Below, in pieces: positions 45,947 to 59,224 of a stretch of 64,000 nt of DNA (within the stretch, counting starts at the first letter, position 1; each line of letters opens with the position of its first letter). The stretch comes from Sclerotinia nivalis (taxonomy: Eukaryota > Ascomycota > Leotiomycetes > Helotiales > Sclerotiniaceae). The notes under the pieces were generated by a model that was given only the letters and a program-made list of their open reading frames with translations, was not told the origin of the DNA and did no database searches. The stretch lies in assembly GCA_029531795.1 (NCBI GenBank), contig JAPEIS010000002.1, forward strand, positions 806,001-870,000. The letters are read 5' to 3'. Made by a program: the position numbers and the translations under genes.

Positions 45947-47085
45947 ATGCAGTCCAGAACCAACTCCTCTAGCACACCTGCTATCTCTTTCCTTGGACCT
46001 ATTTCTTCTTATACTCATCAGGTATTTGATCTTCGTTTAATCAAGTGCCCAGCGCCCTTCAATTGTCAACATTATGAGCCATGTGCAATTTCCATAGGAC
46101 TAACAGATGACTGTCACCCCCAGGCCGCTCTTGGATGCTTCGATAAAGAGAAATACGAGTATCAACCGGCAATTGGAATTCCAGGTATTGCGATATTCGA
46201 GCTTTCGCCTACAAACACTGACGGTACATAGATGTTTTTGAGGCAGTTCAATCGGGCCAGGCAGAGTTAGGTGTTGTGCCTTTTGAGAATTCTACGAACG
46301 GAGCTGTGATCTTTACCCTAGAACTCCTCGCAGATCGCCATTCCTTATATAAAGATGTCACAATATGTGGCGAAGCCTATCTTGATGTTAGTCACTGCCT
46401 GTTAGGTTATATTTCGACGGCAGATTCTCCAGTAATGTCCGGCACTTGTACCCCAACTACCTCGACCCCTTCTCCAGTCAAGCCAAAGACGACGCCGTTA
46501 TCTAGTCTCAATCACATTCAAAGAATCTACACTCATCCACAGGCATATGGCCAATGCGAAGCATTTTTAGGGACATACATGAAGGGAGTTGAGAGACTGG
46601 ACGTCAGTTCCACAAGCAAAGCGGCCGAAATTGTGAAAGCAGATAAGTCTGGTACGAGTGCAGCAATTGCCAGTTCGCTCGCAGCAGATATTCATGGATT
46701 GGACATTCTTGCAAAGGGAATCGAAGATCGTGAAGACAATACTACCAGATTTCTCATTTTGCGCAAAGGTGTGGATACATCTGCGACGAAGGTTAATGTT
46801 GCGGCTAAGTCCATGGTTACTTTCACGATTGATCACCGAACGCCCGGTGCACTCGCAGATGTACTGGATTGTTTCAAGAGATACCAAGTCAATTTGACAA
46901 GTATCAACAGCCGGCCTACAAAAGTAGTTCCTTTCCAATACATCTTTTTCGTCGAGTTTGAAGGAAGTAAGCTGAGTGATCCTGAGGGAAAAGTTGCTGG
47001 AGCATTGGATAATCTCGACAAATACACAAAAAACTGGCGCTGGCTTGGGAGTTGGGAAGATAAACTTGTGGATAGACAGAAATAA
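45947..47085 (+). CDS. PHA2: Prephenate dehydratase (phenylalanine biosynthesis)
   Basis: There are three exons: 45,947-46,021, 46,124-46,184 and 46,232-47,085, giving 329 residues. The enzyme converts prephenate to phenylpyruvate. Seen: the N-terminal FLGPISSYTHQAALGCF, the catalytic-domain motif GVVPFENSTNGAV, HPQAYGQCEAFL, and the conserved EDNTTRFLIL near residue 216, where the Thr is needed for catalysis. A C-terminal ACT domain (from about residue 236; RTPGALADVLDCF, LTSINSRPTK) should bind phenylalanine for feedback inhibition. A Ser/Thr/Pro-rich insert (TCTPTTSTPSPVKPK) lies in the middle. It is a stand-alone fungal enzyme, not fused to chorismate mutase. I see no TGASTCA site just upstream. 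Confidence 0.95.
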
Positions 47086-47342
47086 ATATAAAAGGGATAT
47101 CAATGGAATTGGATGGCATTCATGGTATAGGGCATATGAGGGAAAATTTAGATACGAGTGTATATCTGCCGTTATCGGATTCTTATCGATAAGAATGCCG
47201 TTTTTCTCGGCATTCGGCTTAGGCTTTTCATTTCTTCTAGATCCTCAAAATCTTTTTCCATCTTTCATGTACTTCTATCCATCATACTTAGTGATGACGA
47301 ATCTATGATACTCTAGCAGATGTTTTCCGCATAAAATTTGAC

Positions 47343-48580
47343 ATGAGATTGTTTCATTTCTTTCATCCTTGGCCATATGGCCTTCGTGCTGTCAATCGTT
47401 CGTTAATGTCAACGGCGCATACTCGAAAGTCTTCCATACAGTCCACTCTCCACGAGGAGCTCACTTCACGCCAGCCCAACATTATATATGATTACTTATC
47501 GCCAACCCCTTCTCACCTTTTGAATATATCTCTTGCAGATTTCCTTCCACCTTCATGCTACCCTGCCAATTTCAAAGTCCCAGATCTTACCCTTCCATAC
47601 TCTTCTACACTCGGACGAGATGAGTGCAGCGATACAGCACTTCTTCCTCAGTCGCACCATCTAGTCTATTTCTCTCCGCAAATTCCTCAAAATGCGCTAC
47701 TTCCCGATGGCACAGATCCTTTGCAGTCCCCAGGGCCGCCATTTGTGCGCCGCATGTGGGCTGGTGGGTCTGTTGTTTTCAATACTACAAGTGGAGAGCA
47801 GCTTCATCTTGACAACGTGCGAGCCGCTTGTATAGAACGAATAGTGGATGTTTCGGTCAAAGGGAATGATGGTGATGAGAAAGTTTTTGTAAACATTGAG
47901 AGACGAATTGGCGTTGCTGAAGCTGGAGGCGGTCCGCAGACGAACCCGAACGCAAGGAGCTGCGCAATCGCTTCTGGAAAGTCTCCTATCGTTGATCAAC
48001 AATTATTACGACGTTACCATGTCGATAACAATGACAACATTGAGCGAGCATCCTTGGTGGAGACGCGAAATATCGTCTTCATGCGAGAGAAATATATAGC
48101 TACTGCCAAAGGGGATTGCGCCAGGCCTCCAAAGATATTGAGGCGTACGCTATCTTCACACTATTGTTCATGGATTTCTTCTTTCCACTAACCATATTTA
48201 TAGCAAAGCGCGAACCAGATTTCGATGTGCGAATAACACCTACACAATCGCTGTTATTTAGATTTTCGGCCCTTACATTTAACGCCCACGCGATTCACCT
48301 GGATCCTCAATACTGCCGGGAGGTTGAGGGACATAGAAATCTACTCCTTCATGGGCCCCTTTCATTGGTCCTCATGTTATCCGTCTTACGATCACAACTT
48401 CAACCTGGAGAAATGATAAAAAGGTTCGATTACAGGAACTTGGCTCCACTTTACGCAAATGAGGAATTAAGAGTTTGTGTGGGGAAGAGTACCGACAAAA
48501 ATAACAAATACGAAGTGTGGATTGAAGGAAAAGAAGGCGGATATGCCGTCAAGGGCTCTGCGGTTAGTTGGACCCCTTGA
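47343..48580 (+). CDS. Mitochondrial hydroxyacyl-thioester dehydratase type 2-like protein (HTD2 family, hot-dog fold)
   Basis: There are two exons: 47,343-48,144 and 48,204-48,580, giving 392 residues. The N-terminus (MRLFHFFHPWPYGLRAVNRS) is arginine-containing and non-acidic, as in mitochondrial presequences. The first half has the conserved RRMWAGGSV and KVFVNIERRIG, and ETRNIVFMREK follows. The C-terminal hot-dog half carries the catalytic region FNAHAIHLDPQY and the GHRNLLLHGPLSLVLML segment. Family members dehydrate 3-hydroxyacyl-ACP in mitochondrial fatty-acid synthesis (HTD2) or hydrate itaconyl/mesaconyl-CoA. Between ERRIG and ETRNIV the open frame reads unlike the family, while another frame reads ERKELRNRFWKVSY, so two compensating indels are possible. 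It lies 258 bp after PHA2 in the same direction. Confidence 0.82.
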
Positions 48581-50644
48581 CAGCGAATAATTGGGTAATG
48601 GACCAACAAGGCTGAACAATGAACACATCCTGGAAAGCTTTAATCTCTCTAGAATATTCTCCGATGTTTGAGGAAGGAGGTAAAACAAGCCACTTTCGGA
48701 GTGTCATGCAGATCTGAAGAAGTTTGATGATGGAAATATAATTTGGTAGATGTTTTGGAAAGATGGGACGAAATCAAGATCATCGCTTTCATCCCTGTAA
48801 GTAAGGTACCGAAAACAGCTGTAGGTACAGCATTAGCTGCGTACAACGCGATCATTTAGATGACGCTGCAGGAATCCCAAGTATTAAGATCCTCTGACAC
48901 GATTCACAAAAATCACGACCAACCGCAGCATCAATGCCAATGAATGAACGTAGGTAGGATGTGATGCAGAGTAACAGAGTTTGGCTCGTATCTCGGGAAC
49001 GCCTTGATACTAGTACGTAGGAGATAAAGGGAATAAATCATAAATGGCACAACAAAACATAACTCCTCTAAATTCTGAGTATCTAAGCGAGAGAAGCCAC
49101 TTAGTTGATTGCAAACCATGAACTGGGAACTGGGTGGGATATTGAAGAAAGTTATGAGATCTCTTGGGTAAGACTTTGGTGTGCGATATTTCATCCACCG
49201 GGTGGCTGACTTATTAGTTGATAGTCATACAAAAGTACAGAGTAGCTGGAAAAGTAGGTAGGCAGGTAAGTAAATCAATCGTATGCCCCAGTTTATGTTG
49301 ACGCCTCTTTACATGGTTATTTATGAAAACATTGCTCTTGCTCTCATCACCAAGCAAATCTCTTTAGGGGGATTTTCTCCCATTGATTTGAGCTTTGCTA
49401 TAGGTTGGACGCATTCGGATGTTTTGAGTTGAATTCGCTCTGATGCTCGCAGACAAATAGATTGATTACAATGGATGGATGCATATATTGTATGGGGTCA
49501 CAAAATCCAGAATCGAGAATCGAGTATCGAGAATCCAGAATTGAAATAGATACTACTAGGTAGGTACCGGTACCTAGTAGGTATCTCTGTATGCATGTGT
49601 ACTCCGTATGTGCACGCATGCATAATAGGTTCAACATTTACTAATTAAACATGGCTGTCCCGCCTCCCGCAATAACAGCCAAAGCACAGGCTGCACAGCA
49701 CAGCATCAAGATTCACCCTTTACACATAGGTAATAAACAACATCTAAATAGATAATATTCATGATACCATCCATACCACTCATACCACAGTAACCACATA
49801 GGCAACCGAACCCAGACTTTTAAGTCTCAATTACTAAGTCTCAATTCTCAATTAGTAAACTGTAAACTGTAGGATGTAGAATGTAGAATGTAGAATGTAG
49901 AATGTAGAATGTAGACTACGGACTACGGAAGTACAGAGCAGCAGTTGGAGTACTTGAGTACCTGAGTACCTGAGTACCTAGTACCTAAGCACCTAGCTTG
50001 TACTGTACCTACCGATACTATACATATTCTCCCTCTGATAACTTCAAACTTCAGAAAATCATTGATTTTGCGTATTGTTTATTTCTATGTGAATGAATTA
50101 ATCCTTTTTGGGTATAAATCATTTTATTCATTCAATCGTTCATTCAATTGTTCACTCGTTCAATCATTCATACCATCATTCATACTCCCGTATAATTCAT
50201 TCAATTCATTCAGTTCATTCATTCATTCAATTCATTCACTTCACTCACTTCACTCATTCATTTCATCATTCAATCACCCATAATTCTCCCCACCAAATAG
50301 GACGAGGACGAGCCATTTTTCGTTGGTTACCGTTATCATACATAATATAATTAATTCTAAAAGTCGATCAATTTATTTAAGCTCAAATTTCTGGTCCTTA
50401 ACTTTAATTAATATTCACTGCAAACAGTACAGTACAGTTACAGTTTTAGTTTTATCTTCCTATTCCATACATTCTCTCTTCAATTGTGTTTTTTTTTATT
50501 TCACCTTAAACCTCGTCATTACCCAATTCCGGATTCATCAAATGCTCGCCCAGCATATCTCTACACCTTTGCAGCTCTTATAGCTCGATCCGGCCAAATT
50601 TCCTACCAGAGCTCATATACATTAAAATCCCCAATTTCTGCCGC
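48581..50644. other. Intergenic region rich in short tandem repeats
   Basis: No gene is supported. Repeats seen: ATCGAGA/ATCCAGA units at 49,504-49,541; a palindrome around GGTAGGTACCGGTACCTAG (49,561-49,578); a TACTCCGTA motif at 49,600-49,608; GAATGTAG units at 49,877-49,914; GAGTACCT units at 49,953-49,980; and ATTCATTCA-type units at 50,125-50,270. The last 400 bp probably hold the promoter and 5' leader of the next gene. Confidence 0.55.
49873..49914. repeat. GAATGTAG octamer tandem repeat
   Basis: About five near-perfect units of an 8-bp motif on the plus strand, in non-coding DNA. Confidence 0.85.
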
Positions 50645-53600
50645 ATGAATGTTCCTGAAGAACCTGAGCATTTCATATTTGGCTTTGCAGACCAGCTTAG
50701 GAGGAAATTTGCCGGTAAAGAGAAAAGTTATGAGATGGCGCCCAAAGGATCTCGGCGGAAGAGCTTAAGTCTCCTTACCAGAGCATCGTTTTCAAACCTC
50801 ACCCATATAAATACGGATATCAATAATGGCAGCACAGGCGACAAGGAGCACAAGGATAAGAAGAAGTTGGGGAAGAGAAGTTCGATATTTAGCGGTCTGA
50901 CGCCTGCGGTGCATGTTGATACTGAAAATGGAAGCATTAGTCCTGTCAAATCCGACGCCCATTCACCCAAACTGCGGCCTCGCACACTGCAAAAAGGCAG
51001 ACCAACTTCAATATTCGGTTCTTTAGGGAGAAAATCTATGACAGATTTGGCCGAGGAAAAGGAGGTGACGGGTACAACTCCTGAATCCCCTGAAGAGGAA
51101 TATCACTATCTTGCAGCTGGTATTCTCAATGCGAGTAGTGCTGTTTCGATACTTCACCATGGAGAAGTTCAGACGACTAGTTCGATGTTCAGAAAGAAAA
51201 AGGAATACCTTGTACTAACGGATACACACCTAACGCGCTTCAAGAGCATGGCACGGGCGATAGAGGCATTTCCCAATATACAACCGGCGCACTTGCGACA
51301 ATCCCATCGTCAATCATCTACTGCATCGATAGGATCCTTACAAGAAGTACAGTCCCAAGCTTCACATACATCGACGGAAGGCGAAAACAGGATCCCTTTG
51401 GGTCAGATTGTCACAGTATACAAGATGGAGGATGGGCGACCATTTTTCACAACCGAGGTCGTGTTTTTAGACGAAGATTATCATGGTGTAGGATCCCTTC
51501 AGCTTATGTTACATGATCCAAAGGAAGCGGATCTATGGTCCACCTCAATAAGAGCGGCTGCGCAGAAAGCCAGACTCATGATGCCGGAACCATACCCTGA
51601 ACGAGTTGTCCGTTATCTTGTTCAGACCCTGGAGGGGGTGGACGACTATGACGCCAACCATTTCCAGATATTCCGCGTTATCAAACGAGCACCATTGGCC
51701 AAAAGTGCACGCTCCTCTTCGGACGACCTTCAAAAACTTGGGTCATCAGTGTTCTACATGGTTATTGGTATAAATCGATTGCATCTGATACCCCTACCCG
51801 ATTTTACCCTGCCTTCTGGTGCTCTTTTTCATCCAAAATCCAGTCGAAGTGCGTACGGCCTTGTATCCCTAGTTGCAATGAATGTGCAGTATTCTGATGA
51901 TCGATTTGAGCTTGCATTTAGGTGAGTTTAGATCTTCTAATGTACTTCAATATCCGTCCTCTATGTTTAGATATTTATGTGGTGTATGAGAAGCCCCATA
52001 CTCTCTACTTGATGGTCGCGAGTGCTATTGTCTTCAACCAAGATGGCCTTCCGCCTCTTACAAAACCTGGGGTTACTTCAATATCGACAAGTGGCGGCGT
52101 ACGAAACATATGAATATGCTTGCATGCGTTCAGAGAGTCCTTCTATCTAGTGATTCGGTATTATAGCAATAAATACAAGTGCAAAGACTAATATTAGCAT
52201 AGAACACCACTTCAACAAGCTAGTATGCTCGAGTTGGCAGCTTCAGCTACACACGACATTGCTGTAGTCATCTTCCAAGCCATACAGTATCTCAAACCGG
52301 CATGGCTAGACTACAACTTCACATTCAACGGGCCCAAACGCCTGCTGGAGTCTGGTGATATCCCACTAGTTCACGAAGAGGAGGAGTATGGATGCTTTGA
52401 TAGAACTCTTGTTGCTTACTGCATGGCCTACAATGTAAGATCTCGCTTGCCTGCTAGTAATTCTAACCTAGCTGACGTATCTAGTGTAATCCCGTGAATA
52501 TAAAATATGCAGTAGATTGGAGTGTCGAGGATGCTCCAGAATTTCGTTTATACCCTCCTGCCTTGACAGCTAAATATACGATTTACGAACTGCTTGCTAT
52601 CTTTAGGTCTTTACGATATAACGAATCTTTTCGCTCAATTTCTTTCGCTGATATTGATCTTCATTGCTTGCATGGTGTTGTGGATTCCTACGGCATAGAT
52701 CATGTAGCATGGACTACTCGAGTAGGTATTGCGATAGATACCTACTTCACGATGAAGCCGCAGGACGGATCTCTATTGTACCAAGAGGTCCAAGCACTTG
52801 CGTTGAAATCATTACAGCTTCGAAAGATGGATTTCAGCAACGCCCTTCCCAGAAGAAGACCGCGGGACACTTTTGATGATGAAGGCGGTGTTCTTCACAA
52901 AGATCCAGGTTGCGAAATTACTGCAGCATTGATGCCCTTATGCCGCGCTCAGCTAACCGATGTTAATTGGATTGTTCTAAACGGAATTGAGTTGGGAGAA
53001 ACGGATCTTGATGCTATGATTCCTGCATTGAATAATCCAAAGGCTGGGATCAGGGCAATCGAGTGCTCGCGCTGTGGGCTGAGCGATCGGGGGATAATGC
53101 AACTTTTAACTCATCTGGAACGACAGAATCAAACACTAGAGTGCATCAATGTATCCAACAACCCGGGGCGAATCCTTCTTGAACGATTCCAAGTATCCAT
53201 GAGTCGATTTTCGCACGTTCGTAAGCTTGATTTATCAATGATCACTCGTACTTCTGGTGATCAACCACTCTTTGTTCCCGAAGTTATGCTCGCCTGGCGA
53301 CTGGAGGAGTTGATCCTGAACGGTATTCCTGTGAGTTTGTTCCCCCAATTGAGTCTTTTTTTGCTAACTTGACAGGTAAACGATCAAACACTGGATACAA
53401 TTTCCGCTTATCTTACAAGTGACATGTCTCATGGGCTTCGCACCTTACAGATGGATCAATGTAATTTAAGTGGATCGCATGTTGCTCTTCTCATGAGAGC
53501 TATGACTCGAGTCGCTGGTGAACCTCGTGATTTGGAACTTCACGTAAGTGCTAATCGGCTCGAGAAGGGAATAAGTGATTTTGTGAAAGCTATTCAAGAA

Positions 53601-54824
53601 AATTACACACCCACAAAACTCGTGGTTCGGATGATCGAATTCACCAAAGAGGAGCACTTCAAACGATTGTTAGAAGCTCTGCGCACCAATACTACGATTC
53701 AGGTGCTGGATATCTCGAAAGCGTCACTTCCCTACGATGCAAGTCCGGAGACTTGTGAAACCATGCAGAGGGTCTTTGCCGAGAACACCACACTTCAGGA
53801 CTTGGACATATCTGGAGAACAAGCACATCTGGAGGTCACGCGATTTGGAATCGGCTTAAATCAAGCATTAACCGGTCTTAAAAAGAACAACACTTTGAAG
53901 TCTCTTCGTATAGAGTACCAGAACTTGGGTTTGGAAGGGGCGAACACACTCTCTTCTGTCTTGGAAGAAAATAGAGGTTTGACGCATATTTTTTGTGAAC
54001 ACAACGATATCAATCTCCAAGGATTCACGATACTCGTCAATGCGATTGCGAAAAACCATACTGTTCTTGAGGTGCCCTATATGCAGGACGATCAAGATAT
54101 CGCCATGAAACGAATGAGCGCCAGTATGAGAGATACAAGACGCGCCACGAGTTCCTCAGGCCGTGAAAACCACCATGTGAAGAGTTCGGTAAAGCGGACA
54201 TTGAAAACTTTTGGCGTCGGGGTTGAGAAGCCAGTGAGACAAGAGTTGACGCCTCAAGATGTTGATCAAGTGGTAAAGGTACTAGCAGAGAAGTGGAATA
54301 CGGAGATTGGGAGATTGTCTATGTTCTTAGAAAGGAATAGAAACATCGCAATGGGTGTGGATGGGTATGACCCTGTTGAGATTTTCGGCGAACATGCCAT
54401 GCGTCCTACGACTGCGATGAGCGACCGAGGAATTTTAGAACAGGTTTTAAGCAACACGACTCCAAGGATCGAATTGGGAAATCCTGTCGAAATTACAAAT
54501 GATCGATTTTCTGGCATGACACCGTTAGCAGAAGTGATTAATCCCATGGAAAAGGAGAACGAGAAGCCGTTGGATGAGCGGGAAACTATCCATTTTAAAC
54601 GCATATCTTACAAGCGTAGTAAAGATGGAGGTTTATTACCTGACTTGCCTTCTTTAGGCAATGAAAAGTTGTTTGAGTTAGAGGAGCCGGATGATACAAA
54701 GCTCAAACCAAAGCGCTTATCATACAAACGCAGTAAGGATGGGGGACTATTGCCCGACCTGGGATCATTAGGTAATGACAAGATGTTTGAGATGGACGGT
54801 GGATTATTCGAAATGGAACCTTGA
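50645..54824 (+). CDS. Large PH-domain / leucine-rich-repeat protein
   Basis: Exons seen: 50,645 to about 51,920, a part around 51,970-52,200 I cannot join cleanly, about 52,225-52,434, 52,485-53,330 and 53,376-54,824. The protein exceeds 1,300 residues. The N-terminus is basic and Ser-rich. A PH-like region follows (VSILHHGEVQTTSSMFRKKK, EYLVLTDTHLTRFKS ... DLWSTSIRAAAQKA). The centre and second half carry ribonuclease-inhibitor-type leucine-rich repeats (VLDISKASL, LQDLDISGE, LKSLRIEYQNLGLEGAN, LTHIFCEHNDINLQG). The C-terminus contains two tandem copies of about 30 residues sharing SYKRSKDGGLLPDL. Domain order resembles CARMIL-like membrane/cytoskeleton scaffolds, but homology to those is only a guess. 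Introns at 52,435-52,484 and 53,331-53,375 are clear and phase 0. Confidence 0.85.
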
Positions 54825-56337
54825 TCTTTGTCATTGCGATTCAAGACTTTTGCACATGGTGGATGAATTGTTTCTTCGCGTTGCATTTGGGAATGGAGTT
54901 GGAGAATCGGTATTTTACTCGTATTAAAAGTGAAAAAGCGAACGAACATTGCAAGCATACATGCATACATACATGGCACAGAATACAGCAAGCGACAAGC
55001 AACAAGGAAGGATAGGGAAGAAGTGTCTACTTTACTTGATTTCTTTGATTCAGGGGTTGGATTAATGGACTTGGTGGAAAGTGCATACCATAACACATAA
55101 CTTTAACTGTATATTGAGGAATGGCTGGCCAGGTCGTCTGGAAGGATTCACGGATGGATTGGTGGTTGGCTTGGCTTGCAAATCTGAATTGGGTGAACTT
55201 ATCTTTGATTATAGGAAGGGAAGGGAGGAAAGGGAGGGCAAGGGAAGCAAAGGAAAGGGAAGGGAAGGGAAGGGAATATTAAAGCGGGTATTTAGGAGTA
55301 ATCGTACATTCATACATGTATGTATGCATCATTCATTGTCGGCGTTGGTGTTGGAAGATTAGATATGGGGGGTATGTATTGATTGAAATAGGGAAATGGG
55401 GAAATGGGGAAAATTGAAATAGGGAAGGGTATATAGGATGAGATGAGAATTGAGAATTGAGAATTGAGAATTGAGAATTGAGAATTGAGAATTGAGAATT
55501 GAGATGTTGAGATATTATTGATTGATATATTATATATAGTGTAGACGATAGACGAGGGGAGGAAGGGTGGATGGGCGAAGGGGGAAAAGGGGGGAAGACG
55601 GAAGAGGGAAGAGGGAAGAGGGAAGAGGGAAGAGGGAAAGGGTGAGGTATTGATTGTATAGAATTTGAAGGTATGGGTAAGAAAGGGGAAAGGGAGAGCT
55701 AGAATGAGGATAGACGAATGAATAAATGAATGGATGGATGGATATATAGATATATAGATATATATTATTTTTGAATCAGTACTGAGTATTACCAGTCGAG
55801 TAGAATAACGAAAAAAAAAAATTTGATAAATAATAATAATAAAATACTAGATGGGTAGTTAAATAAAGAATGGAAAATTGATTTGGTATCAATTTTTTTA
55901 TATATATATATACTTTTCATTTCACTTCACTTCACTATACTTTCCTTGATAACTTTCCTTGTATTATATATTATCTACTATCGAGATACGATAATAGGGG
56001 GAGGGGGTGCCAAGTAGATAGGTAGGTGAGCAATTTTTCCATGGTAATAAGACATCTATCTATTCATTTCTCTCAAAGAAAAAAAAAAAAAAAAAACTCC
56101 TCCCGAATGCAATACACGCTAGCTAACTACCATTATGAAATATATGATGAAATCCATGTCCACCTATAATGCCCACTCATTCCTATCATCCGACGCTGTA
56201 ACAAATGGCTCGTCTATTCGTTTGATCGCAAAGTCGCTACAGAGGATACTAATTTTCAAGTTAGCAAGCTATGTTCCACATCTAAACCCATAGCCTTTCC
56301 CAACCCCCTACCTCCTCGCCTAAAGATAAAAGGGAAC
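54825..56337. repeat. Intergenic region packed with microsatellites
   Basis: Between two convergent genes. Seen: GGGAA/AAGG units at 55,215-55,275; GGGAAAT units at 55,390-55,415; GAGAATT units (about nine) at 55,443-55,502; GGGAAGA units at 55,600-55,638; GGATGGAT at 55,730-55,742; ATAGATAT units at 55,743-55,765; TATA tract at 55,900-55,912; and poly-A at 56,079-56,096. No gene is supported. Confidence 0.8.
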
Positions 56338-59224
56338 TCACCAAGCACTCGCTACCAAGCCATCCAACTCAGCAATCAACGCTTCCCTCTTCGCACCCAT
56401 CACCATCCCCTTACTAATCAACATCTGTACCTCTCTAATCCTCTTTGCCCTACCCACACCCACCTGATCCATAACTCTCTTACCCAAACAATCACTATGA
56501 AAAGCATGTTGACAAGGAAAGACGAAGAATTGGCGACTCAGTAGCGGTAACGTGCACACGTAGCATTTTTCTCCCGGTTCAACAATAGCATACCGTTGAT
56601 CAAGAGCCGCGATGTCGATTTTAATATTCGTAGCCGTTTGAGAAGATTCATCCATTTCTTTCTTGAGGGCATCGATATTGCGACTGTAGTCTTCGAGCGC
56701 AGCGCAGATTTCTTCTTTGAAATCGTCAATTACGACGAAGTCAGGGAAGAAAGGGATGAGATCTTCGATTTTGAGAAGATCACAACGTTTGAGGAATTCG
56801 ATGGCGGTTTTGATGCCATTTGATTGAGATATTACTTTTTTGGCAACCGCAAGCCAGAGCTTCTTTCGTAGTGGAGGATTTGAAAGAGGGCGGTCGGCAA
56901 CGAGAGAGGCGAGATCTATTTCTGAATGTGCGAGGGCGAGTTCTACAGCTTGTAAATATTGCCCCATGGTGCTATAGATGTGTACACAAGATTGAACTCG
57001 CGAGTGTTGAATGCAAAGTCGAAGAGCAAAGTCTGAATCAAAACTTGGATCATCACCCTGCGATTCTAGGTATGAGAGGAGAGCCGATTCATCTTTTGAT
57101 GGATGAGAGGCATAAATTGATATTAGTGTATTATGTACAGCAGCGTCGGTTGAGTTTAGGTGATTGATAACATGTAGAAGGTAACGAATGGCTTGGTTTT
57201 TTGACAGAGGCCCTTGAAAATGCTTATCGTAGTTCAGTAAGGCAGGAATGAGATTCCGAGGCTTCAAGTCTGGATGCCTCATTAGAATATCAACAAGATC
57301 AGTGGCCACATGCGTCATGAGTCCACTGCTATATCTGTAGAAGATTTCGGGTGCTGTTTGCTTCTTCAATACATCCAATGCCTCCTTCCATCGTTCTCTC
57401 TGAATCCAGTAGGAGAGAACATAATTGTGATCATTTACAGCACTGGCAAAGAATAAAAGTTCATCTTCCCTGCCATGGCTGCTAATTATGTCGTAGGTGG
57501 TCTTCTTGTCGAGGTCATTTTTGTATTTTGTGACAAAGTCTTGGTATTCCGTTCGAATTGTGTCTAACTGATTTCTAGTCTCGGTAGGATTCAAATTTTC
57601 AGACAATTCAGCTTTAGTGATGATCGTATCATCTAAGGAGTTAAGCTTCGACATAAATATTTCTACCAGCCAGCTCGCAATCATAATACGTTGCATTATT
57701 GAGGCCTTTCTGCACGTCGTAAGTTTTGTCAGGAGGTATTTTCGTAAGGCATCTTGTTGGTCATTATCAACAAATGTGAGAGCAACTTGTTCAAATGGTT
57801 TGCTGCTTTTTCCGTATACTCCCGCAGCTTCAAGATATGAACCTTTGCTAATAAGGTAGTCACCAGATGCTGTAGCGACAGCATCCTTCTGAGCTGGGCC
57901 CCTAGCATAACGCAACGCTGCGTCAAAATGTTCGGTCTGCAGCATAACTTTCCATACATCTCTATCTTCGTCTGTGACAACAATTTCATAAATTTCTTGT
58001 GTAGTGAAGAGCCAAAACGTGTTCTTCTCTTGGTCAGCAAACAGACCAAGTGCTTGCTGGCCAGGTTCCAAGACTACTTGATCAAATATTACTCTATCAT
58101 CTAGTCGATTGACGGCAACGACCCGTCCACCAATCAGATGAAGGATATGCCATTGAGTCAACGCGATAGAGTCGATTGAGTCTGGAACTGGCTTCTTACG
58201 ACCCATCGAATTCTCTGAAGCCGGCAATTGAGATCTAGGTAACAATTTTGCCTCGGTAAATAATCTTGCGCCTAAATCCGAGGTGGCTGGTGTAGTCATT
58301 AACGTCCCATAGTACACACCCTGTGATGACAGCCAAGCAAAAGTACGATCTGGAGTCAGACTTTCCATAGACGCGGAGTCGGGATGATTTGGGGACACCA
58401 CAAGAGAAGAAGCTGCAGTTGTAGATATCCTAGACAATTCATGAATCGTGGGTTGTTCCGTCTCGAAAAGCCGTGTAAATATTGATGCACCCCCCTCATG
58501 TGCGACCCGGCCAATCTTGCCTATTAAGTGCAGAACCCGACTTTGTGTAGCTATCATTACTCGTCGGACCTCTTTGGCGTCAGGTCTACCAGAGACAAGG
58601 TCCACCCATAGTCCAGTAACAGGTCCATCTGGAAGCCTCATAAGTGCTTTTAAATATTTGTCCTCCTTCCGGTAGAATTCGGTGGCAGTTTCGATGTACC
58701 CTTCATAAATCATTCCATCGGACGTCCCAATCAGTATCTCCCTGGTCGAAGATGTCGGTAACGAAGGGTTCCAAGCAATACATTCTATCGATACCCCGCG
58801 CAATCGCGAAAGAGGCCTAGGCTGCCTAGATTGTGTATGAAGGTAATAGTTCTCCCCTTGTGAAGTACAGATAATCAGATGTGAAGCTGTTGGGTCGAGG
58901 AACATGCGCCGTATCACTCCAACCTCCGAGGTCTTTTTAGGTAGGTCAATATCTATATCAACAATCAGTTGGCTGATTCAGTAAATAGCAAGTGTGCAAA
59001 GTCTCACCATCTATATCTGCGGGATTATCCAGGTCGATTCTTAGAATCCTCCCATTTGAAAGTGCCAAAACCAGGACATTGTTTGCGACTTGCGCCGCTA
59101 CAAAGTCGGAGGCTATAGAGAATTGTAGTTGTACTTTCTCGACATTAAATATTGGAAGTGCAATCTCATTAAGATCTTGTAGATTTCTTGCGGCTACATA
59201 GCCGCTTGATGGGTCGAGAGCCAT
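56338..59224 (-). CDS. VPS18: Vacuolar protein sorting protein VPS18 / PEP3 (HOPS/CORVET core subunit, RING E3-like)
   Basis: There are two exons, 59,224-59,008 and 58,952-56,338, separated by a 55-bp intron, giving 943 residues, the usual size. VPS18 is a core subunit of the HOPS and CORVET tethering complexes that dock endosomes and vacuoles. Seen: N-terminal beta-propeller region (FVAAQVANNVLVLALSNGRI; GLFADQEKNTFWLFT), a long helical clathrin-heavy-chain-like repeat region, a coiled-coil segment (ALKKEMDESSQTATNIK), and a C-terminal RING of the VPS18 type (CYVCTLPLL ... FPCQHAFHSDCLGKRV). The start at 59,224 gives MALDPSSGYVAAR. The gene is convergent with the PH/LRR gene. Confidence 0.95.
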
